Source: Methylobacter sp.
Lineage (GTDB): Bacteria; Pseudomonadota; Gammaproteobacteria; Methylococcales; Methylomonadaceae
Direction of reading: 5' to 3'
Length of the DNA stretch: 6,343 nucleotides
Assembly: GCA_003158415.1 (NCBI GenBank)
Contig: PMJA01000331.1
Coordinates: 2,237 to 8,579 of the forward strand
Shown: positions 1-5,935 of the stretch, piece after piece
How positions within the stretch are numbered: the stretch's first letter is position 1
Layout: every line of letters starts with the position of its first letter
The notes under the pieces: generated by a model
What the model was told of the DNA's origin: nothing
The model's input: only the letters and a program-made list of their open reading frames with translations
The model's database searches: none
Position numbers and translations under genes: made by a program

Positions 1-305
1 GTTTGCCGCGTGGCAATCAGCTTTTGTTCCCGTGCATGATCAATCAGGGTTTGCAGATTTTTGCCGCATTCGATATAGGTTCTTTCTGTCCATTCAATCA
101 AATCACCGGCAATCCGGTTGCCTTCCATATCCACGATGCCGCCCAACCGGTACCATTCGTCGCCTATTCTGGCTAAACGTATAGGATAGTCCGGGTTAAG
201 CGCTTGCAGTTTGGCGAGTAAAATGTCGTCATCCTGACCGGGCAAGGTTTGCTTACAGAGCTTTGCCAGCTGTTGTCCATCCAGTTGAAAAGGTTGATCT
301 GCCAT
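1..305 (-). CDS. nif-operon-associated hypothetical protein, N-terminal 101 residues (runs off left edge)
   Basis: An open frame begins with ATG at 305-303 and stays open to the left edge, giving 101 residues before the window cuts it; the C-terminus is not visible. I do not recognise the family. The visible part is soluble-looking, with no signal peptide or membrane segment. It has a helical N-terminus, a central stretch reading RIGDEWYRLGGIVDMEGNR (residues 46-64) that looks like a short beta hairpin, then a helical, charged segment. The only cysteines are at 17 and 80, so it is not an obvious Fe-S protein. An AGGA Shine-Dalgarno (plus-strand 314-317) lies 8 bases before the ATG and overlaps the stop of the LRV gene, leaving a gap of only 10 bases. 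It is therefore almost certainly co-transcribed with the nif genes and may be a conserved nif accessory protein, but no function can be assigned from sequence alone. Confidence 0.8.
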   Translation of the reverse strand, partial: MADQPFQLDGQQLAKLCKQTLPGQDDDILLAKLQALNPDYPIRLARIGDEWYRLGGIVDMEGNRIAGDLIEWTERTYIECGKNLQTLIDHAREQKLIATRQ

Positions 306-315
306 AGTAGGGTTC

Positions 316-1083
316 CTATTTCTCGTTCCCATCTGCCCCGTGGGCATAGTTAGTTAATCGCTCCTGCACCGCCGCCCTGACATCCGGTTCGGGATCGTCA
401 AGCAGACAGATCAATGCCTCCGGTGCAACGCGCTGGGCAGCGGTATAGCGCACCACCCAGTCGCGGTCGTTTAACAGCATTACGGCATCTTCAGCACTCA
501 TGCGCTCGGCGAGTATACGCCTGACTTCCGGCGCATCGTCATGCGCCATTAGCCCCAGGCTGACTTCGGGCAAGCGTTCGGCCACCACTTTCCTGACCTG
601 CAAATCGGTATCGCGTATCAGCCGGAACAAGCGCCCTGTCGGCAGTCGCCGGGCAACGGTTAACCTGACGATGTAGTCCGGGTCGTTAGCCAGTTTTTCC
701 AGGTCTTCAAGCGCGATGCGGTCGGCGACGGTCATGCGCACTTCCCGGTCGGAATCGGCCATCAGCAGATTGAGCTGAGATTGCGGCAGACGATAGGCGA
801 CGGCGCGCCTAACCACCTCATCTTCATCATATATCAGCCCGGTCAACGATTTTTGCGGCGCGTAACGGACGGCAATCGCGCGTCTTTCCCAAAAGCTGTC
901 GTGCAAATATTGCTCGGCGTAAGCTGGGTTAACACGAAAAAAACGGTCTATCTGTCGACCGCTTTCAACAAATACGCAGGTATCGCCGGGCATGCAGCGC
1001 CCCATTAACAGCGTTTTACCGCGAAAAGGACACAGACTGCAATCCGCAACAGGAACGCTGACAGGGCTTACTCGACCAGGCAT
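316..1083 (-). CDS. LRV (leucine-rich repeat variant) protein with N-terminal 4Fe-4S cysteine motif
   Basis: The 255-residue protein has two parts. Residues 15-36 hold four cysteines (15, 18, 30, 36) in a C-x2-C-x11-C-x5-C pattern ending in a CMPGDTC motif, the probable [4Fe-4S] site. From about residue 65 to the end come seven complete 24-residue repeats plus a partial eighth, with consensus xxVRxxVAxRLPxxxLxxLxxDxD. This matches the LRV protein encoded in the Azotobacter vinelandii nif region, whose crystal structure shows a right-handed superhelix of alternating alpha and 3-10 helices plus a small Fe-S domain. Its role is unknown; protein binding or a redox-sensing scaffold is inference. 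I chose the ATG at 1083-1081 because GGAA (1090-1093) is well spaced from it. A TTG two codons upstream (1089) keeps the frame open but lies one base from that site. The gene starts 12 bases after the DUF6129-like gene and ends 10 bases before the next, in the same operon. Confidence 0.9.
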   Translation of the reverse strand: MPGRVSPVSVPVADCSLCPFRGKTLLMGRCMPGDTCVFVESGRQIDRFFRVNPAYAEQYLHDSFWERRAIAVRYAPQKSLTGLIYDEDEVVRRAVAYRLPQSQLNLLMADSDREVRMTVADRIALEDLEKLANDPDYIVRLTVARRLPTGRLFRLIRDTDLQVRKVVAERLPEVSLGLMAHDDAPEVRRILAERMSAEDAVMLLNDRDWVVRYTAAQRVAPEALICLLDDPEPDVRAAVQERLTNYAHGADGNEK

Positions 1084-1089
1084 CAGCAA

Positions 1090-1093
1090 TTCC
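1090..1093 (-). promoter_or_regulatory. Shine-Dalgarno of the LRV gene that favours ATG over upstream TTG
   Basis: Read on the minus strand, GGAA lies in the 12-base gap between the DUF6129-like stop and the LRV ATG. The core GGA ends 7 bases before the ATG at 1083, a normal distance. Only one base separates it from the TTG at 1089, so initiation at the TTG is unlikely. Confidence 0.5.
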
Positions 1094-1095
1094 GG

Positions 1096-1362
1096 TCAGT
1101 CAGCGATGACTTCTGCAACGACAATACCCGTTGCGGTGTCATAATCGTTAGTCAGGCACAGACAGTGCTCCCGGCCGTCAATCAAATACAGATTAAAATC
1201 GTTATGCTCAAAAACAGGCTTATTATTGGGCAGATCATCATCCATACAATAAGTAAAATGGACAGGGTGATACTCCTGCCTTAGTTCGGAAACCGTGGCT
1301 TCATTGATGCCTGCGCTTTCGATTTTTGACGCGATGGCGTGAACTTGTTCTATGCTGATCAT
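1096..1362 (-). CDS. small conserved nif-cluster protein (DUF6129-like)
   Basis: This 88-residue acidic, soluble protein has no signal peptide or membrane helix. An N-terminal helix (residues 1-30, pattern EQVHAIASKIESAGI) is followed by two strongly patterned blocks. HFTYCMDDD (35-43) and NLYLIDGREHCLCL (57-70) carry cysteines 39, 67 and 69 and His66. I associate this pattern with DUF6129 proteins encoded next to nif genes; that assignment is from memory and not searched. No biochemical role is known to me. Its ATG overlaps the TGA of nifY by four bases (ATGA at 1362-1359), and a GAGAGG ribosome-binding sequence sits about 7 bases upstream inside nifY. Translation is therefore probably coupled to nifY, which suggests a job alongside cofactor handling. 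The clustered Cys and His residues could bind metal, but this is only inference. Confidence 0.88.
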   Translation of the reverse strand: MISIEQVHAIASKIESAGINEATVSELRQEYHPVHFTYCMDDDLPNNKPVFEHNDFNLYLIDGREHCLCLTNDYDTATGIVVAEVIAD

Positions 1363-2072
1363 CCTGTCGCCTCTCTTTCAAATCTGAACCGGTCGGCGGC
1401 GTCTATGCCCATGGCTTTAGCCAGCCAGGGAGGCGGCGTGCCGGCAATGACGGTTTGTAGCTGGGCGATAATATCGGCTATGGATTCCACGCTCGACAGT
1501 TTCATCGGGTGTATGCCCAGTTTGACGATTTTTGCCGCCGCCGGGCCGCCCACTGAGGCCATATAAATGACTTTGCAATCATGAATCAACTCTGCTCTGT
1601 AGCGGTTTTTATCATCCGAATCCAAACCTTCGGGACTATCCGTGTTACGGCTGTCGATTAAGCGTGCGTCATCGGCCGACACCTGATAAATCATGAATTG
1701 ACTACAGGAACCGAAATGCCCGTCGACGTTGACGGCATCATTGCTGGCGCAGGCTATGCGCACTGAGCCCGGCATGTCGCCATCGACATAAGGCATGATG
1801 GTCGGTTTCAGTGTTACCAAGGTTTCCGCATCATGTTTAAGCAGGTGCATAGCCTTTTTCAGTAGCCCCTCCTCAATGTTGGAAAATTCCCCGGATTGAG
1901 CGGTTTTAAGCGCATGCAGGTTGATGCCGCTGATTTTTTCTTCCGTTAGCGGTAAACCCACGCAGTCGGTCAATACCTTAAACAGGCGTTTGGCATCCGT
2001 ATCGGGCAAAGCGCGGGCGGCCAGCCCGATACGTAAAGCCAGTTCTCTTGAGATCGTACCCTGGCTGTTCAT
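1359..2072 (-). CDS. nifY: NifY/NafY-family nitrogenase cofactor-binding protein
   Basis: The 237-residue protein has two domains. Residues 5-80 form a helical N-terminal domain of the DIMCO_N type, seen in NafY and NifY. Residues 103-210 form the NifX/NifY/NafY cofactor-binding fold, starting SVRIACASND and containing NVDGHFGSC (115-123). His119 in DGHFG corresponds to the histidine implicated in FeMo-co binding by A. vinelandii NafY. MASVGGPAAAKI (171-182) is the second conserved block of the fold. Family members bind apo-dinitrogenase or FeMo-co during maturation and keep NifDK competent for cofactor insertion. Placement after nifT, as in A. vinelandii and Klebsiella, supports nifY rather than nifX, which normally follows nifN. 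The start lies 4 bases after the ferredoxin stop. I see no good Shine-Dalgarno before it, so translation may depend on coupling to the ferredoxin gene. It overlaps the next gene by four bases. Confidence 0.92.
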   Translation of the reverse strand: MNSQGTISRELALRIGLAARALPDTDAKRLFKVLTDCVGLPLTEEKISGINLHALKTAQSGEFSNIEEGLLKKAMHLLKHDAETLVTLKPTIMPYVDGDMPGSVRIACASNDAVNVDGHFGSCSQFMIYQVSADDARLIDSRNTDSPEGLDSDDKNRYRAELIHDCKVIYMASVGGPAAAKIVKLGIHPMKLSSVESIADIIAQLQTVIAGTPPPWLAKAMGIDAADRFRFEREATG

Positions 2073-2076
2073 GGGT

Positions 2077-2277
2077 TTATGCCACTAACGGCAAGATGCA
2101 GTTATCAATAGGACATACTTTGACACACTGGGGTATGTCAAAATCTCCCTCGCATTCGGTGCAGGTTTTTTTGTCGATTTTAAAAACGATAGCACCTTCG
2201 GTGATGGAATCGGTCGGACACACAGGCAGGCAGTCGCCGCATGAAATGCAATCCGCTTCAACAATATATAAGGCCAT
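2077..2277 (-). CDS. fdxN: FdxN-type 2x[4Fe-4S] ferredoxin
   Basis: A 66-residue bacterial-type ferredoxin with two cluster motifs: C10-x2-C13-x2-C16-x3-CP (Cys20) and C39-x2-C42-x8-C51-x3-CP (Cys55). An extra cysteine at 60 lies in the short C-terminal tail. The eight-residue spacer in the second motif (CTECEGDFDIPQC) is typical of the nif-associated FdxN group and of related Allochromatium-type ferredoxins. Those low-potential carriers donate electrons to the Fe protein or to NifB-dependent cofactor synthesis. Which of these it serves here cannot be told from sequence. It is cytoplasmic with no leader. An AGGAG (2285-2289) 7 bases before the ATG lies within the end of nifT, and only 2 bases separate the two genes. 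The nifY start follows its stop by 4 bases. The symbol is given on motif type and context, not on demonstrated orthology. Confidence 0.92.
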   Translation of the reverse strand: MALYIVEADCISCGDCLPVCPTDSITEGAIVFKIDKKTCTECEGDFDIPQCVKVCPIDNCILPLVA

Positions 2278-2279
2278 GA

Positions 2280-2504
2280 TTATTCTCCTGAATCTAAACG
2301 TTTTGCGCGTAAGGTAACGGGGAAATCGGGCTGCCCATCCTGCGGTTCAAAATAATACTTTGAACCGTCGCTGAGTAAAACCTCGCCACCCCAGCGTTCG
2401 GGGCTATCGAATTCAACGGATTCCGCCACTTCTTCCAAATCTTTCTTGGGCACGTAGAAGACTAACTTGCCTTCCGCATTCTTTTTCAACATGACACTAG
2501 GCAT
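2280..2504 (-). CDS. nifT: NifT/FixU family protein
   Basis: The 74-residue protein begins MPSVMLKKN, with the family's central FYVPKKDLEE block (16-25) and the tryptophan-centred WGGEVLLSDGSKYYFEP stretch (38-54), and ends in a basic segment LRAKRL. This is the usual length for NifT, which is almost invariably encoded just after nifK. NifT is small and soluble and has been proposed to act in MoFe-protein maturation, but mutants have little phenotype in the organisms tested and its role is unsettled. A GGAG at 2511-2514 lies 6 bases before the ATG. The gene is separated from nifK by 132 bases that carry a palindromic repeat, unlike the genes after it, which are almost contiguous. Confidence 0.95.
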   Translation of the reverse strand: MPSVMLKKNAEGKLVFYVPKKDLEEVAESVEFDSPERWGGEVLLSDGSKYYFEPQDGQPDFPVTLRAKRLDSGE

Positions 2505-2530
2505 GGAGTTCTCCGTTTACACGCATGGAT

Positions 2531-2634
2531 AAATCCCCCCTACCCCCCCTTTTTTAAAGGGGGGAACTGATCTGTGTCTCTTTACAAAGGAATACAGACT
2601 ATTCCCCCTTTGTAAAAGGGGGCTAGGGGGATTT
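2531..2634. repeat. MITE-like palindromic repeat with C/G runs in the nifK-nifT gap
   Basis: This element of about 104 bases fills most of the nifK-nifT gap and ends two bases from the nifK stop codon. Its ends are imperfect inverted copies: the left begins AAATCCCCCCTACCCC, and the reverse complement of the right begins AAATCCCCCTAGCCCC. Each end also folds on itself: CCCCCCTTT/AAAGGGGGG (2544-2552 with 2556-2564) and CCCCCTTT/AAAGGGGG (2604-2611 with 2615-2622). Within the core, TTTACAAAGG (2581-2590) pairs exactly with 2607-2616, an alternative fold. It encodes nothing. Dispersed elements with these ends occur in many bacterial genomes; assignment to that class is from general knowledge. 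In the transcript it would form strong 3' structures behind nifK. No clear target-site duplication is visible. It lacks a U-run after either stem in the reading direction, so it is not a textbook terminator. Confidence 0.8.
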
Positions 2635-2636
2635 TG

Positions 2637-4208
2637 TTAACGAATCAAATCGTAGTTATAGTCGGTCGTACCCATGCCTTTGGTTTCTTTATCCAATTGC
2701 TCCAGTACGGCGTTAACCAAAGTTGTCAGCATATAAATAGCGCCTTCATAACCCAGTGTAGTCATTCTGTGCAAATGGTGTCTATCAAAGATTGGGAAAC
2801 CAATGCGTATCAATGGAACTTCAAACTCTTCGCCTTTATAGAAAGTGTCACGTTGAATGAATTTACCATAAGAATTGCCGATCATGAAGTCCGGTTTATT
2901 GGTAAATACCAATGAACGGAAATGCCATAGATCTTTGCCGGTATGGACTACCGTTTTTTGTCCATAAGGCGAGTCTTTCAACATTTTCTCCATCGCCTTA
3001 GTCCAACGTTTGTTGGCATGGTTGCACAACACATCGGTGGGTTCAGCGCCCATTTCCAGCAGGAATTTGGTCATACCCATGACAAAATCGGCATCGCCAT
3101 ATAAGGAGAACTTTTTACCGTGCATCCAGGTGTGCGAATCCGTCATCATGTCCACCAGACGACCGCGCTCCAGTTCCAACGAAGCGGAAATCGGTTTGCC
3201 GGTCAATTCGGAGATTTTCATCAAAAATTCATCGGTCCATTGCAGGCCCATTGGAATGTTGATGGCGGTAGCGGGTTGATGCCATATCGTTTGGACATAC
3301 TTTTTGGTTTTTTCCAGCTGCCAAGGTTGCAGCAGCAAAGTATCAATGGCATTAGGCGCGTCTTTAATTTCATCCTGGGTAGTGCCGCCTGCATAGAGAC
3401 GGAACGTGCCGTCTGCCGGGGTATCCAGAACTTCGGAAGGATCGCTCATTAAGGTGTAATCGACGCCCATTTCCTTCATCATGCGGTGCATGACGCGGTA
3501 ATTGCCCAGATATGTTTCAAAGCCGGGAACCAGGTTGATCTTGCCGTTAGAGCCGACTTTTTTGTCATCCATGTGGTTCAGTGTGAAATAACGGATCATG
3601 CCTTCGAACATATTGTCCCAGCCGGTAGTATGGCTGCCGACAAAGCTGGGCGTATGCGCATAAGGCGTTGGAAATTCCTGTTCGATATGTCCGGCTTTTT
3701 TAGCGTTATTGATGAAGGCATTTAAGTCGTCACCGATAACTTCCGCCATACAGGTGGTAGAAACGGCGATAATTTCAGGTTTATAGAGGGCTTTGGCGTT
3801 TTCCAAACCGGCCATCATGTTCTTTTGTCCGCCGAAAACAGCTGCATCTTCGGTCATGGAATCGGATACGCAAGCAACCGGCTCTTTGAAATGACGATTA
3901 AAATAAGTACGGAAGTAAGCGACACAACCTTGCGAACCATGTACGTAAGGCATGGTTTTTTCAAAGCCCAGCGCACACAATACAGCGCCTAAGGGTTGGC
4001 AGGCTTTGGCCGGGTTTACCGTTAACGCTTCGCGGTTAAAATTGAGTTCCTGATATTCTTTTGTGGTTGTCCACTGAAAGACTTCATCAATTTTTTCCTG
4101 GGGATGACGCTCTTCATAAGCTTCACGTTTATTAGCCAGACTGTCCTTGTATTCATCGTTACGGAATAACGGGTAGCTGGGTTGAATGTTATCTATTTCT
4201 TGACTCAT
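2637..4208 (-). CDS. nifK: nitrogenase MoFe protein beta subunit
   Basis: NifK pairs with NifD in the alpha2-beta2 dinitrogenase that reduces N2 to ammonia with ATP hydrolysis by NifH. The protein has 523 residues, the same length as A. vinelandii NifK, and aligns without shifts at the ligand positions I can check. P-cluster cysteines 70, 95 and 153 lie in NPAKACQPLG, HGSQGCVAYFR and STTCMAEVIGDD, and Ser188 lies in AHTPSFVGSH. The C-terminal third has the conserved GNSYGKFIQRDT and IGFPIFDRHHLHR blocks and ends in DLIR, as expected. All are in one frame with no sign of disruption. The start ATG is preceded by AGGAG (4215-4219) at 6 bases, and MSQEID matches the family N-terminus. It follows nifD by 143 bases that contain a palindromic repeat, and is followed almost at once by a different repeat element. 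Expression should follow the nifH promoter outside the window. Confidence 0.98.
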   Translation of the reverse strand: MSQEIDNIQPSYPLFRNDEYKDSLANKREAYEERHPQEKIDEVFQWTTTKEYQELNFNREALTVNPAKACQPLGAVLCALGFEKTMPYVHGSQGCVAYFRTYFNRHFKEPVACVSDSMTEDAAVFGGQKNMMAGLENAKALYKPEIIAVSTTCMAEVIGDDLNAFINNAKKAGHIEQEFPTPYAHTPSFVGSHTTGWDNMFEGMIRYFTLNHMDDKKVGSNGKINLVPGFETYLGNYRVMHRMMKEMGVDYTLMSDPSEVLDTPADGTFRLYAGGTTQDEIKDAPNAIDTLLLQPWQLEKTKKYVQTIWHQPATAINIPMGLQWTDEFLMKISELTGKPISASLELERGRLVDMMTDSHTWMHGKKFSLYGDADFVMGMTKFLLEMGAEPTDVLCNHANKRWTKAMEKMLKDSPYGQKTVVHTGKDLWHFRSLVFTNKPDFMIGNSYGKFIQRDTFYKGEEFEVPLIRIGFPIFDRHHLHRMTTLGYEGAIYMLTTLVNAVLEQLDKETKGMGTTDYNYDLIR

Positions 4209-4266
4209 GATAATCTCCTACGCGCCACTAATCTGTGGACGACGGTTGAAGGAAAAAAATTGCATC

Positions 4267-4348
4267 GTAGGGTGGGCAGGCTTTTTTGCCCACCCTAAAA
4301 TTGCGCAATAATAATTAATGGTGGGCAGAACTGCATTGCCCACCCTAC
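4267..4348. repeat. REP-like double palindrome in the nifD-nifK gap
   Basis: The element runs from GTAGGGTGGGCA (4267-4278) to its exact 12-base reverse complement TGCCCACCCTAC (4337-4348). Each half also forms its own hairpin: an 11-base stem (4268-4278 with 4287-4297) around an 8-base T-rich loop, and an 8-base stem (4320-4327 with 4337-4344) around a 9-base loop. A short AT-rich stretch containing TTGCGCAA joins them. So the same GGTGGGCA/TGCCCACC unit occurs twice in inverted pairs. It ends three bases from the nifD stop. This is the layout of dispersed REP/BIME-type repeats, often mobilised by REP-associated transposases. I associate the GTAGGGTGGGCA core with methanotroph and cyanobacterial genomes from general knowledge. 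It is non-coding, and its likely effect is on nifD 3'-end stability and nifD-nifK co-expression. Confidence 0.82.
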
Positions 4349-4351
4349 AAA

Positions 4352-5833
4352 TTAAGCGCCTACTGCAACGGCTACCTTTGGACTTTCTTCTGTTTTCCAA
4401 GGCACTTTCACTTGTTTCCAGCAAGGGTTATTCAATGTCATGTCCATATCGCGGGCGAAGATGGCAAAGCCGTCATAACCGTGATAAGGGCCGGAATAAT
4501 CCCAGGAGTGCATTTGCCGGAACGGGATGCCCATTTTTTGGAAAATATACTTTTCCTTGATGCCGGAACCGATCAAATCGGGTTGTACTCTTTTTACGAA
4601 CTCTTCGAATTCATAACCGGTCACGTCGTCATAAATCAAGGTTGCATTGCCCATTTCCTTGATAGTGCGATCATAGTCGTCGTTATGACCGAATTCATAA
4701 CCGGTACCGACCACTTCCATGCCTAGATCTTCATAAGCGCCGATCACATGACGGGGACGCAAGCCGCCGACATATAACATCACGCGTTTACCTTGCAGAC
4801 GTGGTTTGTACTTGGCGATAACCGCATCGTATTCGGACTGGTATTTAAGAATAACTCTTTCAGCGCCTGCTTGAATTGTTTCATCGAACAACGCGGCAAT
4901 CTTGCGTAACGATTCGGCAATCTTGGTAGGGCCAAAAAAGTTGTATTCAATCCAGGGGATTTTGTATTTTTCTTCCATGTGCCGCGCAATGTAGTTCATT
5001 GAACGATAGCAATGGATCAAATTCAGCTTCACCTTAGGGGTTTTTTCCATTTCCGCAATCGTGCCGTCGCCAGACCATTGTGCGACCACGCGCAAACCCA
5101 TTTCTTCCAGCAACGTACGTGATGCCCAGGCATCGCCGCCGATGTTGTAATCGCCGATAACAGCGACATCATAAGGCGTGACCGGAAAGCTATCATCACC
5201 GTCACGGTTTTCCAATACCCAGTCACGGATCGCATCATTAGCAATATGGTGACCTAAAGACTGGGAAACACCGCGAAAACCTTCGCAACGCACCGGCACA
5301 ACAGGCTTGCCGATTTCTTTGTTGGCTTTTTTGGCGACCGCTTCAATATCGTCGCCTATCAAACCGATCGGGCATTCCGATTGGATGCTGATACCTTTAT
5401 TCAGCGGAAACAATTCTTCGATTTCATTCATGATTTTGGCGAGCTTTTTATCGCCGCCGAAAACGATGTCTTTTTCCTGAAAATCGGACGTAAAATTCAT
5501 GGTGCCGAAGGTATTGACGCCTGTGGTGCCGACATAATAGTTGCGGCGACCAGCGCGGGAATACTGTCCGCAACCGACCGGGCCATGCGAGATATGAATC
5601 ATATCTTTAATCGGACCCCAAACCACGCCCTTGGAACCGGCGTAAGCGCATCCACGGATGGTCATCACACCGGGCTGGGATTTACGGTTTGAGGTAATAC
5701 ATTTATTGGATTTTTCTATGGATTGATCGTTAACCGCTAAATGTTTAGCGCGATCTTTCCTTGCTTGTTCTGGATAGACTTCCAGCACTTCTTGAATCAG
5801 CGCTTCGGTCTCTTCTCTTGTTAGAGCAGCCAT
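4352..5833 (-). CDS. nifD: nitrogenase MoFe protein alpha subunit
   Basis: NifD carries FeMo-co, the site of N2 reduction, and shares the P-cluster with NifK. The 493-residue protein is one residue longer than A. vinelandii NifD, and the functional residues fall at the same numbers. P-cluster cysteines are 62 (IRGCAYAG), 88 (GPVGCGQ) and 154 ([11 protein letters not shown]). FeMo-co ligands are Cys275 (LIHCYRS) and His442 ([14 protein letters not shown]). Second-sphere residues Val70, Arg96, Gln191, His195, Arg359, Phe381 and Lys426 are all present. Val70 and Gln191 identify a standard Mo enzyme rather than a VnfD or AnfD type, and no delta-subunit gene follows nifD. An AGGAG (5840-5844) lies 6 bases before the ATG, and [13 protein letters not shown] fits the family start. 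The frame is intact throughout, and the tail (PKVAVAVGA) is slightly alanine/valine-rich. It is co-transcribed with nifH across a gap that carries a stem-loop. Confidence 0.98.
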   Translation of the reverse strand: MAALTREETEALIQEVLEVYPEQARKDRAKHLAVNDQSIEKSNKCITSNRKSQPGVMTIRGCAYAGSKGVVWGPIKDMIHISHGPVGCGQYSRAGRRNYYVGTTGVNTFGTMNFTSDFQEKDIVFGGDKKLAKIMNEIEELFPLNKGISIQSECPIGLIGDDIEAVAKKANKEIGKPVVPVRCEGFRGVSQSLGHHIANDAIRDWVLENRDGDDSFPVTPYDVAVIGDYNIGGDAWASRTLLEEMGLRVVAQWSGDGTIAEMEKTPKVKLNLIHCYRSMNYIARHMEEKYKIPWIEYNFFGPTKIAESLRKIAALFDETIQAGAERVILKYQSEYDAVIAKYKPRLQGKRVMLYVGGLRPRHVIGAYEDLGMEVVGTGYEFGHNDDYDRTIKEMGNATLIYDDVTGYEFEEFVKRVQPDLIGSGIKEKYIFQKMGIPFRQMHSWDYSGPYHGYDGFAIFARDMDMTLNNPCWKQVKVPWKTEESPKVAVAVGA

Positions 5834-5893
5834 GAGTGTCTCCTACTTATGCCGTGGGTAATCCCCCAACAGACAGGTTTAAGGACAAGAATC

Positions 5894-5922
5894 CTTAGAG
5901 ACGCAAGTTTTGCGCCTCTAAG
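5894..5922 (-). promoter_or_regulatory. nifH-nifD intergenic stem-loop (mRNA stabiliser/attenuator candidate)
   Basis: In the nif reading direction, CTTAGAGGCGCAA, a loop AAC and TTGCGTCTCTAAG form a 13-pair stem with one G-U wobble, beginning 13 bases after the nifH stop. The bases after the stem (GATTCTTGTCC) have no U-run, so complete termination is not expected. Hairpins in this position are known in several diazotrophs and are thought to protect the nifH message or reduce read-through, giving more NifH than NifDK. Whether it acts by processing or by partial termination here is not shown by the sequence. Leftward of it, the rest of the gap up to the nifD ribosome-binding site shows no further strong signal. 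Confidence 0.78.
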
Positions 5923-5935
5923 ACTTTTTCTTTAT

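Noticed and set aside
1084..1089. TTG start giving a 257-residue LRV protein
   Set aside because: The only Shine-Dalgarno-like sequence lies one base from the TTG but 7 bases from the ATG at 1083; the ATG was preferred.
1359..2072. Assignment as nifX
   Set aside because: NifX proteins are shorter and lack the N-terminal helical domain, and nifX normally follows nifN; the two-domain layout and position after nifT favour nifY.
2531..2634. Intrinsic terminator pair behind nifK
   Set aside because: Stems are strong but no U-run follows them in the nif direction, and matching inverted ends indicate a repeat element; nifT and the following genes also need read-through.
3120..3452. 110-residue plus-strand open frame antisense to nifK
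   Set aside because: Fully inside nifK, with no family resemblance and no promoter or ribosome-binding signal; a shadow frame.
4218..4424. 68-residue minus-strand open frame spanning the nifD 3' end and the nifD-nifK repeat
   Set aside because: It starts inside nifD in another frame, runs through the palindromic repeat and shows no family features; a chance frame.
5381..5692. 103-residue plus-strand open frame antisense to nifD
   Set aside because: It lies fully within the conserved nifD coding sequence and has no ribosome-binding site or recognisable domain; a shadow of nifD codon usage.
4352..5833. Alternative (V- or Fe-only) nitrogenase alpha subunit
   Set aside because: Length, Val70, Gln191 and all ligand numbering match the Mo-type NifD, and no delta-subunit gene lies between nifD and nifK.
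5894..5935. Rho-independent terminator for the plus strand
   Set aside because: Read on the plus strand the hairpin is followed by a T-rich stretch, but no plus-strand gene ends there, so the T-rich tract is more simply the AT-rich gap next to the nifH stop.
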